In this document: one piece after another, positions 52,438 through 60,184 of the stretch
Numbering within the stretch: the stretch's first letter is position 1
How the letters are laid out: the number at the start of each line of letters is the position of its first letter
Assembly: GCF_015694705.1 (NCBI RefSeq)
Contig: NZ_JADQDR010000010.1
Coordinates: 124,001-188,000, forward strand
Reading direction: 5' to 3'
Length of the DNA: 64,000 nt
Source: Pontibacter rufus
GTDB taxonomy: Bacteria > Bacteroidota > Bacteroidia > Cytophagales > Hymenobacteraceae
Notes under the pieces: generated by a model
The model's database searches: none
The model's input: the letters and a program-made list of their open reading frames with translations, nothing else
Told to the model about the DNA's origin: nothing
Position numbers and translations under genes: made by a program

Positions 52438-53290
52438 CGGCCTTGCCTCCTGCCTTTAGCTCTGTTATACGCCCGGCGGCATCTGTTTGTAGTTGCACCT
52501 CCAGCTGGCTAGGCGATGGCGGCTGCATAAGATAGCCCTGGTGAATAAGGTAATTCGTTTTGCTAAAGCCGGAGTAATCGTGTAAGTAGCAGGCCAGCGG
52601 TCCGGCTGCCATACCTGTAGCCGACTCTTCCGGTATGCCGTAACCCGGCGCAAACATGCGTGTGGTTGCATCAGCTCCCTGGGCAGCTGTCGTGAAAACA
52701 TAATATCCCACCACGTTTAGCCTTTCGGAGATACGGGCAATACTTTCCTGATCCGGCTGCAATGCCTGCAGTTCGCTTGCATGCTGTAGTTGCACCAGCA
52801 AGAAGCCTAAGCCAGTGCTGGCAACGACAGGTTCAGCAGGAAACTTATACTTAGAAGGCAGGTTTAAGGACCTAGCTATTTCATCTGCTGTAACAGTGGT
52901 TTCGGACAGGTGCGTATACTTTGGAGCCAGCTGCGCCTGGTATACTTTGCCGTGTAGCAAGTCAATCTGCCGCGGCCCTTCAATGGACTCTTTAACAGCG
53001 CCGGGCTCCTGCACTAGCCCTTTTTGCAGCAGCAGGCTAAAAGTAGCAATGGTCGCATGGCCGCAGTGCGGAATCTGTCGGTTTGGCGTAAAAAACTCCA
53101 CTTTCACATCTCCTATTTCAGATGCAGATACAAAGGCAGTTTCGGAGAAACCCAGGCCGGCGGCTATTTGCTGTTTCTGCTGCTGCGCCAGTGTATCGGC
53201 ATGCAGCACCACACCAGCGGCATTTCCACCTTCTTTCGTCTCTGTAAAAGCTTTAACCAGGTATAACTCAGGAGATTTGTGCGTATTCAT
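52406..53290 (-). CDS. PhzF family isomerase
   Basis: A 294-residue protein of the PhzF/DapF-like fold. The catalytic glutamate is E50 in GLGFSETAFVSAS; the NRQIPHCGHATIATFSLLL segment and GYGIPEESATGMAAGPLACYL are typical of the family. Most members have no known substrate and are not part of phenazine synthesis. It is transcribed convergently with the deacetylase gene and the two coding ends overlap by 32 bases. Confidence 0.9.
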   Translation of the reverse strand: MNTHKSPELYLVKAFTETKEGGNAAGVVLHADTLAQQQKQQIAAGLGFSETAFVSASEIGDVKVEFFTPNRQIPHCGHATIATFSLLLQKGLVQEPGAVKESIEGPRQIDLLHGKVYQAQLAPKYTHLSETTVTADEIARSLNLPSKYKFPAEPVVASTGLGFLLVQLQHASELQALQPDQESIARISERLNVVGYYVFTTAAQGADATTRMFAPGYGIPEESATGMAAGPLACYLHDYSGFSKTNYLIHQGYLMQPPSPSQLEVQLQTDAAGRITELKAGGKAVIVQQLPLKV

Positions 53291-53484
53291 GAAATCAAAA
53301 AGCTGTAATGAAGTATAAATTAACTGAACATGGCTCCGGAAACGAAGTATAAGGCATCATACCCGCTCCTGGTAACGGGCCTCTCCCGGCCGGCATTGGG
53401 TTGACAAGATACACAAACCGGATGATGTAGCTAAATTTGTCTCACAACAATCATTACCCCTCATCATAAGTATAACAAAGAATT

Positions 53485-54084
53485 ATGAAAAACTTGCCGG
53501 TACACATGGGTATAGATTATGGCGCTAAACTGGCAGGCACCACCGCGGCCGCTATGGTTGTGGAGCAGCAATTACAAGTATGGCAAATCGAACAGGGGCA
53601 GGATGCAGACGCTTTTATACTTAACATAGTTAAACAACTTAAGCCAGCCATTATCTTTATAGATGCTCCCCTTACTTTACCGGTAGTGTATGGGCAGGCT
53701 CCTGCTACACCTGCTGCTGACTTCTTTTACCGTGCCGCCGACCGCGAAGTGCAGGCTATGTCGCCGATGTTTATTGGCGGCCTGACCGCAAGGGCTATAA
53801 AACTCCGGACGCAACTGGCAGCGCAGGGCACAGCCATGCTGGAAACCTATCCGGCACAACTTGTAAGGCTGTTGCTACCGCAACTGAACGGCTATAAAAA
53901 AAATGCTGCAGCGCTCCCGTCTTTCGCCGATGCACTGCAGCAAATGCTGCCTTATACTTTAAAGCAGCCGCCAAAAAACTGGCACCAACTCGAATGCCTG
54001 CTGGCCTGGTATAGCGGTTACAGACATTTACAGGGGCAGGCACAATTATATGGCGATGCCGCCGAAGGGCGCATCATCGTTTAA
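53485..54084 (+). CDS. DUF429 domain-containing protein
   Basis: A 199-residue protein with an RNase H-like start MGIDYGAKLAGTTAAAMV and FIDAPLTLPVVYG, both features of DUF429. The mid-section FYRAADREVQAMSPMFIGGLTARAIKLR and the final LECLLAWYSGYRHL complete the family pattern. These are predicted nucleases or structure-specific nucleic-acid proteins of unknown role. Its stop overlaps the convergent lipoprotein gene by four bases. Confidence 0.8.
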   Translation: MKNLPVHMGIDYGAKLAGTTAAAMVVEQQLQVWQIEQGQDADAFILNIVKQLKPAIIFIDAPLTLPVVYGQAPATPAADFFYRAADREVQAMSPMFIGGLTARAIKLRTQLAAQGTAMLETYPAQLVRLLLPQLNGYKKNAAALPSFADALQQMLPYTLKQPPKNWHQLECLLAWYSGYRHLQGQAQLYGDAAEGRIIV

Positions 54085-54686
54085 TCTGTTACGTCGGCTG
54101 CTGTTTCTAAAGTATGAAATTCGAGCTGCAGCGCTTTTATCTTCACTTCCGTGTCAGTCGGAATGTCGCCGTTTATTTCTTTTTTGTGTTCGTTTAAGGT
54201 GTTCATCACCATTTCAGCCATTTCCCATTCCTGGTCCGTCCAGCTCTGGTGCTTTGCACGCACGTTTTCCATAAATGCGACATAAGCCTCCTGCACATTT
54301 GTTTCGTTGATGGAAGCTAAATCGGCCCAGCGGCCCAACAGGTTATGTTCCCATTCCGCCTTTTTGGCCTCCTGGTGGCTGCGCGTATACATCTCGTCGG
54401 TATCTATAAACTCTTGCTTTAGCTCCTGGTAATCTTGTTTTATGTCTTCAGAGAATTCGTTTTGCTTCTGGTCGAGTTCCTGCGTGCGCATCCTGAAATC
54501 CTGCCTGGCCTGCTCCCAGTCCTCTTCTGTTCTATTGGCCACATCAGCCGTCGTGGTGCTAACCCAGCTCCTGAAATCAGCCAGTTCGTCCTGTACATCG
54601 TCTTCAACTTCTTTTGTTGTGGAGCATGCGCCAAATATTGTCAGGAATAGCAGCATGCCGAGCCACGTTGTTGCTTGTTTTTTCAT
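54081..54686 (-). CDS. hypothetical lipoprotein, helical
   Basis: A 201-residue protein with a signal peptide and lipobox (FLTIFGACSTT), followed by a long acidic alpha-helical region (WEQARQDFRMRTQELDQKQ) that is probably coiled coil. It resembles small helical periplasmic lipoproteins of Cytophagales; function unknown. It begins at the ATG 54684-54686 and ends within the last four bases of the convergent DUF429 gene. The upstream gap 54687-55108 holds a 13-bp inverted repeat and no convincing gene. Confidence 0.7.
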   Translation of the reverse strand: MKKQATTWLGMLLFLTIFGACSTTKEVEDDVQDELADFRSWVSTTTADVANRTEEDWEQARQDFRMRTQELDQKQNEFSEDIKQDYQELKQEFIDTDEMYTRSHQEAKKAEWEHNLLGRWADLASINETNVQEAYVAFMENVRAKHQSWTDQEWEMAEMVMNTLNEHKKEINGDIPTDTEVKIKALQLEFHTLETAADVTD

Positions 54687-54957
54687 CTTTTTATTTAATT
54701 TATAGTTGGAATCCTAGCCTTTGATACGCAGCCATCAGGTATAAGATACCAGGTGCCAGTGTCGCACCCTATCAGCTACAGGCAGGATAATGTTCCCTGC
54801 CGGCCAAAATAGAGTGCTAACATGATAAGCCGAACCAAGCGCAAACTGCCGCGTATAGCTATAGACAGGGTTTGAATAATTAAATTTTATAATGGTATAG
54901 GAATACACCTTGCTGAATTGATATTGCCCGTTATTTTCAGCGGGTAAAAGACCGTAG

Positions 54958-55007
54958 TAGCTTACACCACGAGTATGCAGGAAATGGCACAAGTGTGGTG
55001 TAAGCTA
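54958..55007. repeat. 13-bp inverted repeat upstream of the guanine deaminase gene
   Basis: tagcttacaccac (54958-54970) and gtggtgtaagcta (54995-55007) are perfect reverse complements around 24 bases. On each side a coding-like stretch starts with the residues GVSY in opposite strands, suggesting that fragments of a lost gene flank it. Confidence 0.45.
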
Positions 55008-55108
55008 TTTTGCGTTACATGAAAGCTATGACTTTTATATCGGCTCTACGGGCAAGCTGCCGTATACCATACAACTGAACAAGTATAAAATAAAGATTAG
55101 CAAAAAGA

Positions 55109-55606
55109 ATGATTTCAGGCACAATTGAAACAACGGAACAAAGAAAAGTATTTATGCAGGAAGCTATCCGCCTGTCCGTAGAAAAAATGGAAGAAGGATA
55201 TGGCGGCCCCTTCGGGGCGGTAGTGGTGCGCCACGGCGAAATTATAGCGCGGGGCTTTAACAATGTACTTCGCTCCAACGACCCCACTGCGCATGCCGAA
55301 GTGGATGCCATCCGGAAAGCAAGCCATTTTTTAGGCACCCACGAGCTGACCGACTGCGATCTGTATACCAGTTGTGAGCCCTGCCCTATGTGCCTGGGAG
55401 CCATTTACTGGGCCCGCTTCCGCAAGGTATACTATGGCAACACCAAGCAGGATGCCGCCGCCATAGGCTTTGATGATGCGTTTATATACCAGGAACTGGA
55501 AAAGGATTTGCCTTATCGCGCCATACCGATGGAGCAACTGCTGCCTGAAGAGGCGCAGCAGGCTTTTAAAACCTGGGAGCGCAAAGAAGATAAAAGAAAG
55601 TACTGA
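55109..55606 (+). CDS. nucleoside/guanine deaminase (GuaD-like)
   Basis: A 165-residue zinc deaminase of the cytidine-deaminase superfamily. H62-A-E64 (zinc ligand and proton shuttle) and PC92PMC95 are the zinc motifs. Length, GGPFGAVVVRHGEIIARGFN and the C-terminal segment with ALxAW-like MEQLLPEEAQQAFKTWERK match the GuaD type rather than tRNA-specific TadA. It would convert guanine to xanthine. Confidence 0.82.
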   Translation: MISGTIETTEQRKVFMQEAIRLSVEKMEEGYGGPFGAVVVRHGEIIARGFNNVLRSNDPTAHAEVDAIRKASHFLGTHELTDCDLYTSCEPCPMCLGAIYWARFRKVYYGNTKQDAAAIGFDDAFIYQELEKDLPYRAIPMEQLLPEEAQQAFKTWERKEDKRKY

Positions 55607-55699
55607 AAGTCCGGGCCATACTTACGCAAATCCGGAGGATCGCAGGGCACAAAGGCTGAGGTTAATATTTCGCCTGAAAGTGCAGCAAACTATAGTTTA

Positions 55700-55753
55700 T
55701 TATAAAAAAGAAGTCCGTTATACTTTGAAGTATAACGGACTTCTTTTTTATAA
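55700..55753. terminator. bidirectional terminator between guaD-like gene and ffh
   Basis: A perfect 26-bp inverted repeat (55700-55725 and 55728-55753) with a two-base spacer lies between two convergent genes. Its centre is ttatactt-tg-aagtataa. A-run and T-run flanks make it usable in both directions. Confidence 0.9.
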
Positions 55754-55762
55754 ATGATGTAA

Positions 55763-57097
55763 TTAGCGCTTCATCATGTTGGCCATGTTGGCAAGGCCGC
55801 CGCGCTTGCCGGACATTTTGTTCATCGAACGCATCATTTTGCGCATGTCGTTAAACTGCTTCATCAGGTTGTTTACCTGCGTAATGTCGGTGCCGCTACC
55901 TTTTGCTATACGGGCCCGGCGGCTGCCGCTGATTACGTCCGGATTTTCGCGCTCGTGGGGTGTCATCGACTTGATGATGGCCTCGATCGGCTTAAAGGCA
56001 TTTTCGTCAATCTCCACATCCTTCAAAGCTTTGCCCACACCCGGAATCATACCTACCAGATCTTTGATGTCGCCCATCTTCTTGATTTGCTCCAGCTGCG
56101 TCAGGAAGTCGTCGAAGTTGAACTGATTTTTGCGGATTTTCTTGTTGATACGCTTCGCCTCGTCCTCATCGAAAGCCTGTTGCGCACGCTCTACCAGCGA
56201 GATAACGTCGCCCATACCCAGGATACGCTGCGCCATCCTATCGGGGTAGAACAGGTCGAGCGCCTCCATTTTTTCACCTGTCGAGATAAACTTGATTGGC
56301 TTTTCTACAATGGCACGGATCGAAAGGGCCGCCCCGCCACGCGAGTCACCGTCCAGCTTGGTCAGTACCACGCCGTCGAAGTTAATGCGCTCGTTAAAGG
56401 TTTTGGCTGTGTTTACCGCATCCTGGCCCGTCATGGCATCCACCACAAACAAGGTTTCGGTTGGCTTCACGGCCGCTTTTATTTCAGCTATTTCTTTCAT
56501 CATCGCCTCGTCCACGGCCAAACGACCAGCGGTATCAATGATGACTACTTTCTTGTTATTTTTCTTCGCAAACTCAATCGCATTCAGGGCAATCTGCACC
56601 GGGTTCTTGTTTTCCAGTTCTGTGTAGGCTTCCACACCCACCTGACCGGCCAGCACCTGCAGTTGGTTTATGGCAGCGGGGCGGTACACGTCGCAGGCTG
56701 CTACCAACACATTGCGGTTTTGCTTTTTGAGGTAGTTGGCCAGCTTGCCCGTAAAGGTTGTTTTACCGGAACCCTGCAAACCGGCAATCAGGATAACAGC
56801 CGGATCGCCTTTAATGGTGATGTCCTGCTTCTCGCCACCCATCAGCTGCGTCAGCTCCTCGTATACGATTTTCACCATCAACTGTCCCGGCGATACGGCA
56901 ATCAAAACATCGCGGCCCATGGCCTCTTCTTTGATTTTGTCGGTAACAGTTTTAGCTACTTTATAGTTAACATCAGCATCTACCAGCGCGCGGCGCACCT
57001 CTTTTATAGTTGCTGCTACGTTTATTTCGGTGATGCTGCCCTGGCCTTTAAGTGTTTTAAAGGCACGATCTAGTTTGTTACTTAAATTATCAAACAT
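55763..57097 (-). CDS. ffh: signal recognition particle protein Ffh
   Basis: SRP GTPase of 444 residues, normal length. It binds signal sequences and 4.5S RNA and targets proteins to the membrane via FtsY. The N domain is residues 1-90; the G domain has AGLQGSGKTTFTGKLA (P-loop), DTAGRLAVD, and LTKLDGDSRGGAAL. The methionine-rich M domain ends in MRKMMRSMNKMSGKRGGLANMANMMKR-type sequence. The promoter element lies at 57119-57126. Confidence 0.97.
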   Translation of the reverse strand: MFDNLSNKLDRAFKTLKGQGSITEINVAATIKEVRRALVDADVNYKVAKTVTDKIKEEAMGRDVLIAVSPGQLMVKIVYEELTQLMGGEKQDITIKGDPAVILIAGLQGSGKTTFTGKLANYLKKQNRNVLVAACDVYRPAAINQLQVLAGQVGVEAYTELENKNPVQIALNAIEFAKKNNKKVVIIDTAGRLAVDEAMMKEIAEIKAAVKPTETLFVVDAMTGQDAVNTAKTFNERINFDGVVLTKLDGDSRGGAALSIRAIVEKPIKFISTGEKMEALDLFYPDRMAQRILGMGDVISLVERAQQAFDEDEAKRINKKIRKNQFNFDDFLTQLEQIKKMGDIKDLVGMIPGVGKALKDVEIDENAFKPIEAIIKSMTPHERENPDVISGSRRARIAKGSGTDITQVNNLMKQFNDMRKMMRSMNKMSGKRGGLANMANMMKR

Positions 57098-57118
57098 CTC
57101 TTTCTCTGGATTTACCTA

Positions 57119-57126
57119 CAAAAATA
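57119..57126 (-). promoter_or_regulatory. -7 promoter element of ffh
   Basis: On the minus strand TATTTTTG matches TAnnTTTG, 21 bases upstream of the ffh ATG. No clear -33 box. Confidence 0.45.
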
Positions 57127-57472
57127 AGGAAATATAAGTTAATTATAAATTGTCAGCCCCTCTGATTGCCGAGATTTATGTAATACATCATAAGTATAAA
57201 TATGCGGTCTGGTTTATCTTTTAAGTACGCTGCTGTACAGGAAGGTTAACGTATGGGCTGCAAAAATATCGCTTAATTGCTACTAGGATGCATGCAGAAA
57301 AGCACTGTCTGGCCTCTTTTGGAGTTACGCACCTTCAACATACCTGATAGCGGCCATACTGTTTTAACAATTTCAGCTCTTTTGCCCTCATATCAATCAG
57401 TTTACATACAGATTATAACCGTACACAACAGCAGGCACATCCGTTCGTAAAGCCATACTGGTATAATTTTTT

Positions 57473-57480
57473 TATATTTG
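57473..57480 (+). promoter_or_regulatory. -7 promoter element of the glycosyltransferase gene
   Basis: TATATTTG matches TAnnTTTG, 26 bases before the TTG start. Apart from the two promoters, nothing else was seen in the 57098-57506 gap. Confidence 0.45.
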
Positions 57481-57506
57481 AGAACTCAGCTCACAAAACG
57501 AAAACT

Positions 57507-58829
57507 TTGAAAAAGCAAGACGCTCTCCATCTCTTATACATCTCCTACTACTGGCCTCCTTCAGGCGGCCCGGGTGTGCAGCGCGGACTCAAGTTTGTAA
57601 AATATTTTCCGCAGTCCGGCATTATCCCCACCATACTTACAGTAGATGAAAAGCAGGCCTCCTACCCGCTGCTGGACAATACGTTGCTGGACGAAGTTCC
57701 TGAAGGTCTGGAGGTTTACAAAACAGCTACGTCTGAACCATTTGAGTATTACAAAAAACTGTCCGGAAAAAAAGAGATTCCGTACAGCGGCTTTGCCAAC
57801 CAGGAGTCGGAAGATTCCTTTTTAGATAAGGTCTTCAAATTTGTGCGCGGTAACCTGTTTATACCGGATGCCCGGGTGGGCTGGAACAAACATGCCTTAA
57901 AAAAAGCCGGCGAGTTGCTGAAAGATGGCAGGTATAGAGCCATCATCACCACTAGTCCACCACATTCTACACAGCTGATCGGCCTGAAACTGCGCAAAAA
58001 GTATAACCTGAAATGGATAGCCGACCTGCGTGACCCCTGGACGAACATCCATTATTACGATCAGCTTTACCACACACAGCTAGCCAAAAGCGTCGACGAA
58101 AAGTATGAGCGCCAGGTGCTGGCAGAGGCTGATGCCATAATTGTTACCAGCGAGGACACCAAGCGCCTTTTCCTGAACAAGCCGGTAAGTATAAGCGCAG
58201 ACAAGATCCATGTGATTCCGAACGGCTTCGATGAGGATGATTTTAGATACCCTTCTGTGCCACCCAAAGATACATTTCTGATAACGTACGCCGGCACCAT
58301 TACCGAAAACTACAACATTGATGTATTCCTGAAAGTAATGGCGCATCTGCTATCGGTGCACAGCGAGATAAACTACAAGCTCCGTTTTGTGGGCAAAGTA
58401 TCGGAGGGCATAAAGCAGCGGATTGAGAAAGCAGGCGTGCTGGGCATCACCGAATTTATACCTTATGTGCCGCACGATCAGGCCATCAAATACCTGATGG
58501 AAAGCACTGCGCTCCTGCTGGCGATGGCCGATGTGCCGAGCGTGTACGCCAACGTACCCGGAAAATTATTCGAATACCTGGCCTCCAACAAGCAAATTAT
58601 CTGCCTGGGCCCCGTGCATTCCGATACCGACCATATTATAGACGAGTGCGGGGCAGGCCGCCTTTTCCACTACGCTGCCTACGACCTGATGCTCGACCAT
58701 ATGATCCAGATGAGCAAAGCCTGGAAGATCAACCCGAACCTGGATTTACCTTACATCAACTATGCCCGATACTCCAGAAGAGCGCTAACCGAAAAGCTGG
58801 CAGAAGTAATTAAAGAGTTGCTAATGTAA
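57507..58829 (+). CDS. glycosyltransferase, GT4-like
   Basis: A 440-residue GT-B enzyme. LLYISYYWPPSGGPGVQRGLKF opens the N-terminal domain and is characteristic of a group of Bacteroidota glycosyltransferases; ITYAGTITENYNIDVFLKVM begins the C-terminal domain and VPGKLFEYLASNKQIICLGP is the donor-binding segment. No ATG is in the right place; TTG at 57507 is the likely start, 26 bases after a good -7 element. It stands outside the main polysaccharide locus. Sugar unknown. Confidence 0.85.
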   Translation: MKKQDALHLLYISYYWPPSGGPGVQRGLKFVKYFPQSGIIPTILTVDEKQASYPLLDNTLLDEVPEGLEVYKTATSEPFEYYKKLSGKKEIPYSGFANQESEDSFLDKVFKFVRGNLFIPDARVGWNKHALKKAGELLKDGRYRAIITTSPPHSTQLIGLKLRKKYNLKWIADLRDPWTNIHYYDQLYHTQLAKSVDEKYERQVLAEADAIIVTSEDTKRLFLNKPVSISADKIHVIPNGFDEDDFRYPSVPPKDTFLITYAGTITENYNIDVFLKVMAHLLSVHSEINYKLRFVGKVSEGIKQRIEKAGVLGITEFIPYVPHDQAIKYLMESTALLLAMADVPSVYANVPGKLFEYLASNKQIICLGPVHSDTDHIIDECGAGRLFHYAAYDLMLDHMIQMSKAWKINPNLDLPYINYARYSRRALTEKLAEVIKELLM

Positions 58830-58904
58830 GGCTAACTTTGCCTTGTATCAGGGATGAATTTTGAAAGCATGCTGCATTACCAGAAGCCTCCAAAAATGCG
58901 GTTT

Positions 58905-59010
58905 ATACAAACAATGGGGCTAAAGGGGCTCAGGAGCAAGTGCTACGGAGACAAGGGCTATCTTTCTTCTCTGGTGAGGAACTCCTGCAAGAGAGCGTAT
59001 TATAAAATAC
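58905..59010 (+). mobile_element. remnant of an IS982-like transposase
   Basis: The frame reads LKGLRSKCYGDKGYLSS, then continues after a frameshift as GEELLQESVL and stops. The xYGDKGYLS segment with its EELLQ follow-on matches the DDE region of IS982-type transposases. No intact frame or terminal repeats remain. The fragment borders the downstream end of the AT-rich minus-strand island and is evidence of past insertion. Confidence 0.55.
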
Positions 59011-59046
59011 CTGAAGCCGCAATATTTTATGCGTCTCTTTTATACA

Positions 59047-59424
59047 TCACTTTTTCATCTTCTTCAGGAACTCTCTGCCAATGTCATTGGCGTCCTCAAT
59101 AAATTTATTCTTTATTTCAACCTGTTCATCTTCAGAGCAATGAGACTTTCCTGCTTGAGAGGTTTGAACATCCAGATTAGGCATTCTGATTTTTTGCGCC
59201 GTATCTTCCGGCATTATGGATTTCCCCACGCCGCTTGTTCTAGGTATGTAATTCTCCTCTTTAAGATGAACAACTATAGTATACCTTTCACCATCATGTG
59301 AAATTTTACCATAGAGAATGGCATCCTGTTCTGATATCTTTATATCAGAAGCACAATTAAATTCCTTTAGACAACCTTGTAAGTTGTTAAGAAGGTCTTT
59401 GAAGAAATGACTTGAATTTTCCAT
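59047..59424 (-). CDS. hypothetical protein, last gene of the isoprenoid-like island
   Basis: A 125-residue hydrophilic protein I do not recognise. No signal peptide or membrane helix is visible. Residues 1-60 read as a small alpha/beta domain (FFKDLLNNLQGCLKEFNCAS, then ILYGKISHDGERYTIVVHL), followed by a polar linker and a helical tail (IKNKFIEDANDIGREFLKKM). It is 18 bases behind the upstream gene on the same strand, so it is probably the final gene of the island operon. Low GC. Confidence 0.55.
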   Translation of the reverse strand: MENSSHFFKDLLNNLQGCLKEFNCASDIKISEQDAILYGKISHDGERYTIVVHLKEENYIPRTSGVGKSIMPEDTAQKIRMPNLDVQTSQAGKSHCSEDEQVEIKNKFIEDANDIGREFLKKMKK

Positions 59425-59442
59425 TATAGTATACTTTAGGGG

Positions 59443-60123
59443 TTAACGGGGAAGTAAAGCCAGTGAAACTCGGTCGTTTACGTTCGTAGTTCCAGAACCG
59501 GACTTCTCCGCGCTGCCAGGTAAATAATAGAGTAGGTCAAACTGTCTCCTGCCTAAAAGGCCCAGAAAATTATCTAATTGTTCCTGGAGGGTGCCGATTG
59601 CACCTGGTACTGCTGAACTTAACCTGCCTGATATCTCACCTGTACAAAACGGACCGCCACCATCATAGTCATATGCCCAGCCATCAACACGAGCGCCAAC
59701 GGTGCCAGTACTATCTAAAAAGCAAGCAATAATATAATCTATGTGCCCGTCAGCATCAGTACAATACCAGGGTGTAGAAATGTGGAAATTGAAAGACAGG
59801 CGAAGAAACAAATCCAAAGCTCCGCCTGATGATGAATATGGCAGATATTTTCTCGGCACCCATCCAATCCTTAAATCTGATGTGCGTTGTGCATCTCCTA
59901 AACTGCTGTCTATCAAATTCAGAACAATAGGATTATTCAGAAGACTTACTAAGTCGTAAGTTACTTCTCTATCTTCACGTTCCCAGGTGAGCGTGCTGCG
60001 TTTCTCCCCAATGTTTGACCAGTTAATCCAAGCCCAGCCGCCGGCGGGATGCTGAATACTTAAAAAAACAGTTTCACCACGAAAGTCTGTATCCTTGAAC
60101 CAGTAATTTGAAAGTGTAGGCAT
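59443..60123 (-). CDS. hypothetical beta-rich protein of the isoprenoid-like island
   Basis: A 226-residue protein I do not recognise. It is tryptophan- and glycine-rich with predicted beta strands (GETVFLSIQHPAGGWAWINW; LRLSFNFHISTPWYCTD; ARVDGWAYDYDGGGPFCTG), and has no signal peptide. Its ATG is preceded by aaggaggttgtt, a full Shine-Dalgarno sequence, unusual in this phylum and absent from the neighbouring genes. The island order places it downstream of the cyclase-like gene, separated by 61 bases. Confidence 0.55.
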   Translation of the reverse strand: MPTLSNYWFKDTDFRGETVFLSIQHPAGGWAWINWSNIGEKRSTLTWEREDREVTYDLVSLLNNPIVLNLIDSSLGDAQRTSDLRIGWVPRKYLPYSSSGGALDLFLRLSFNFHISTPWYCTDADGHIDYIIACFLDSTGTVGARVDGWAYDYDGGGPFCTGEISGRLSSAVPGAIGTLQEQLDNFLGLLGRRQFDLLYYLPGSAEKSGSGTTNVNDRVSLALLPR

Positions 60124-60184
60124 AACAACCTCCTTGTTTTAAATTGAACTTGAATAAGAGCTGGTGTTTAAAACAGCTTATTGC

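Noticed and set aside
54735-54992. 85-residue minus-strand frame upstream of the guanine deaminase gene
   Set aside because: Coding-like in parts but no recognisable domain or start context; treated as a possible fragment next to an inverted repeat rather than a gene.
55955-57073. 372-residue plus-strand frame opposite ffh
   Set aside because: It is the antisense shadow of ffh, whose motifs are unambiguous; the frame shows no family signature and is low in charged balance.
58854-59102. 82-residue plus-strand frame
   Set aside because: It contains the transposase-like segment, but the match continues in another frame, so it is a remnant and not an intact gene.
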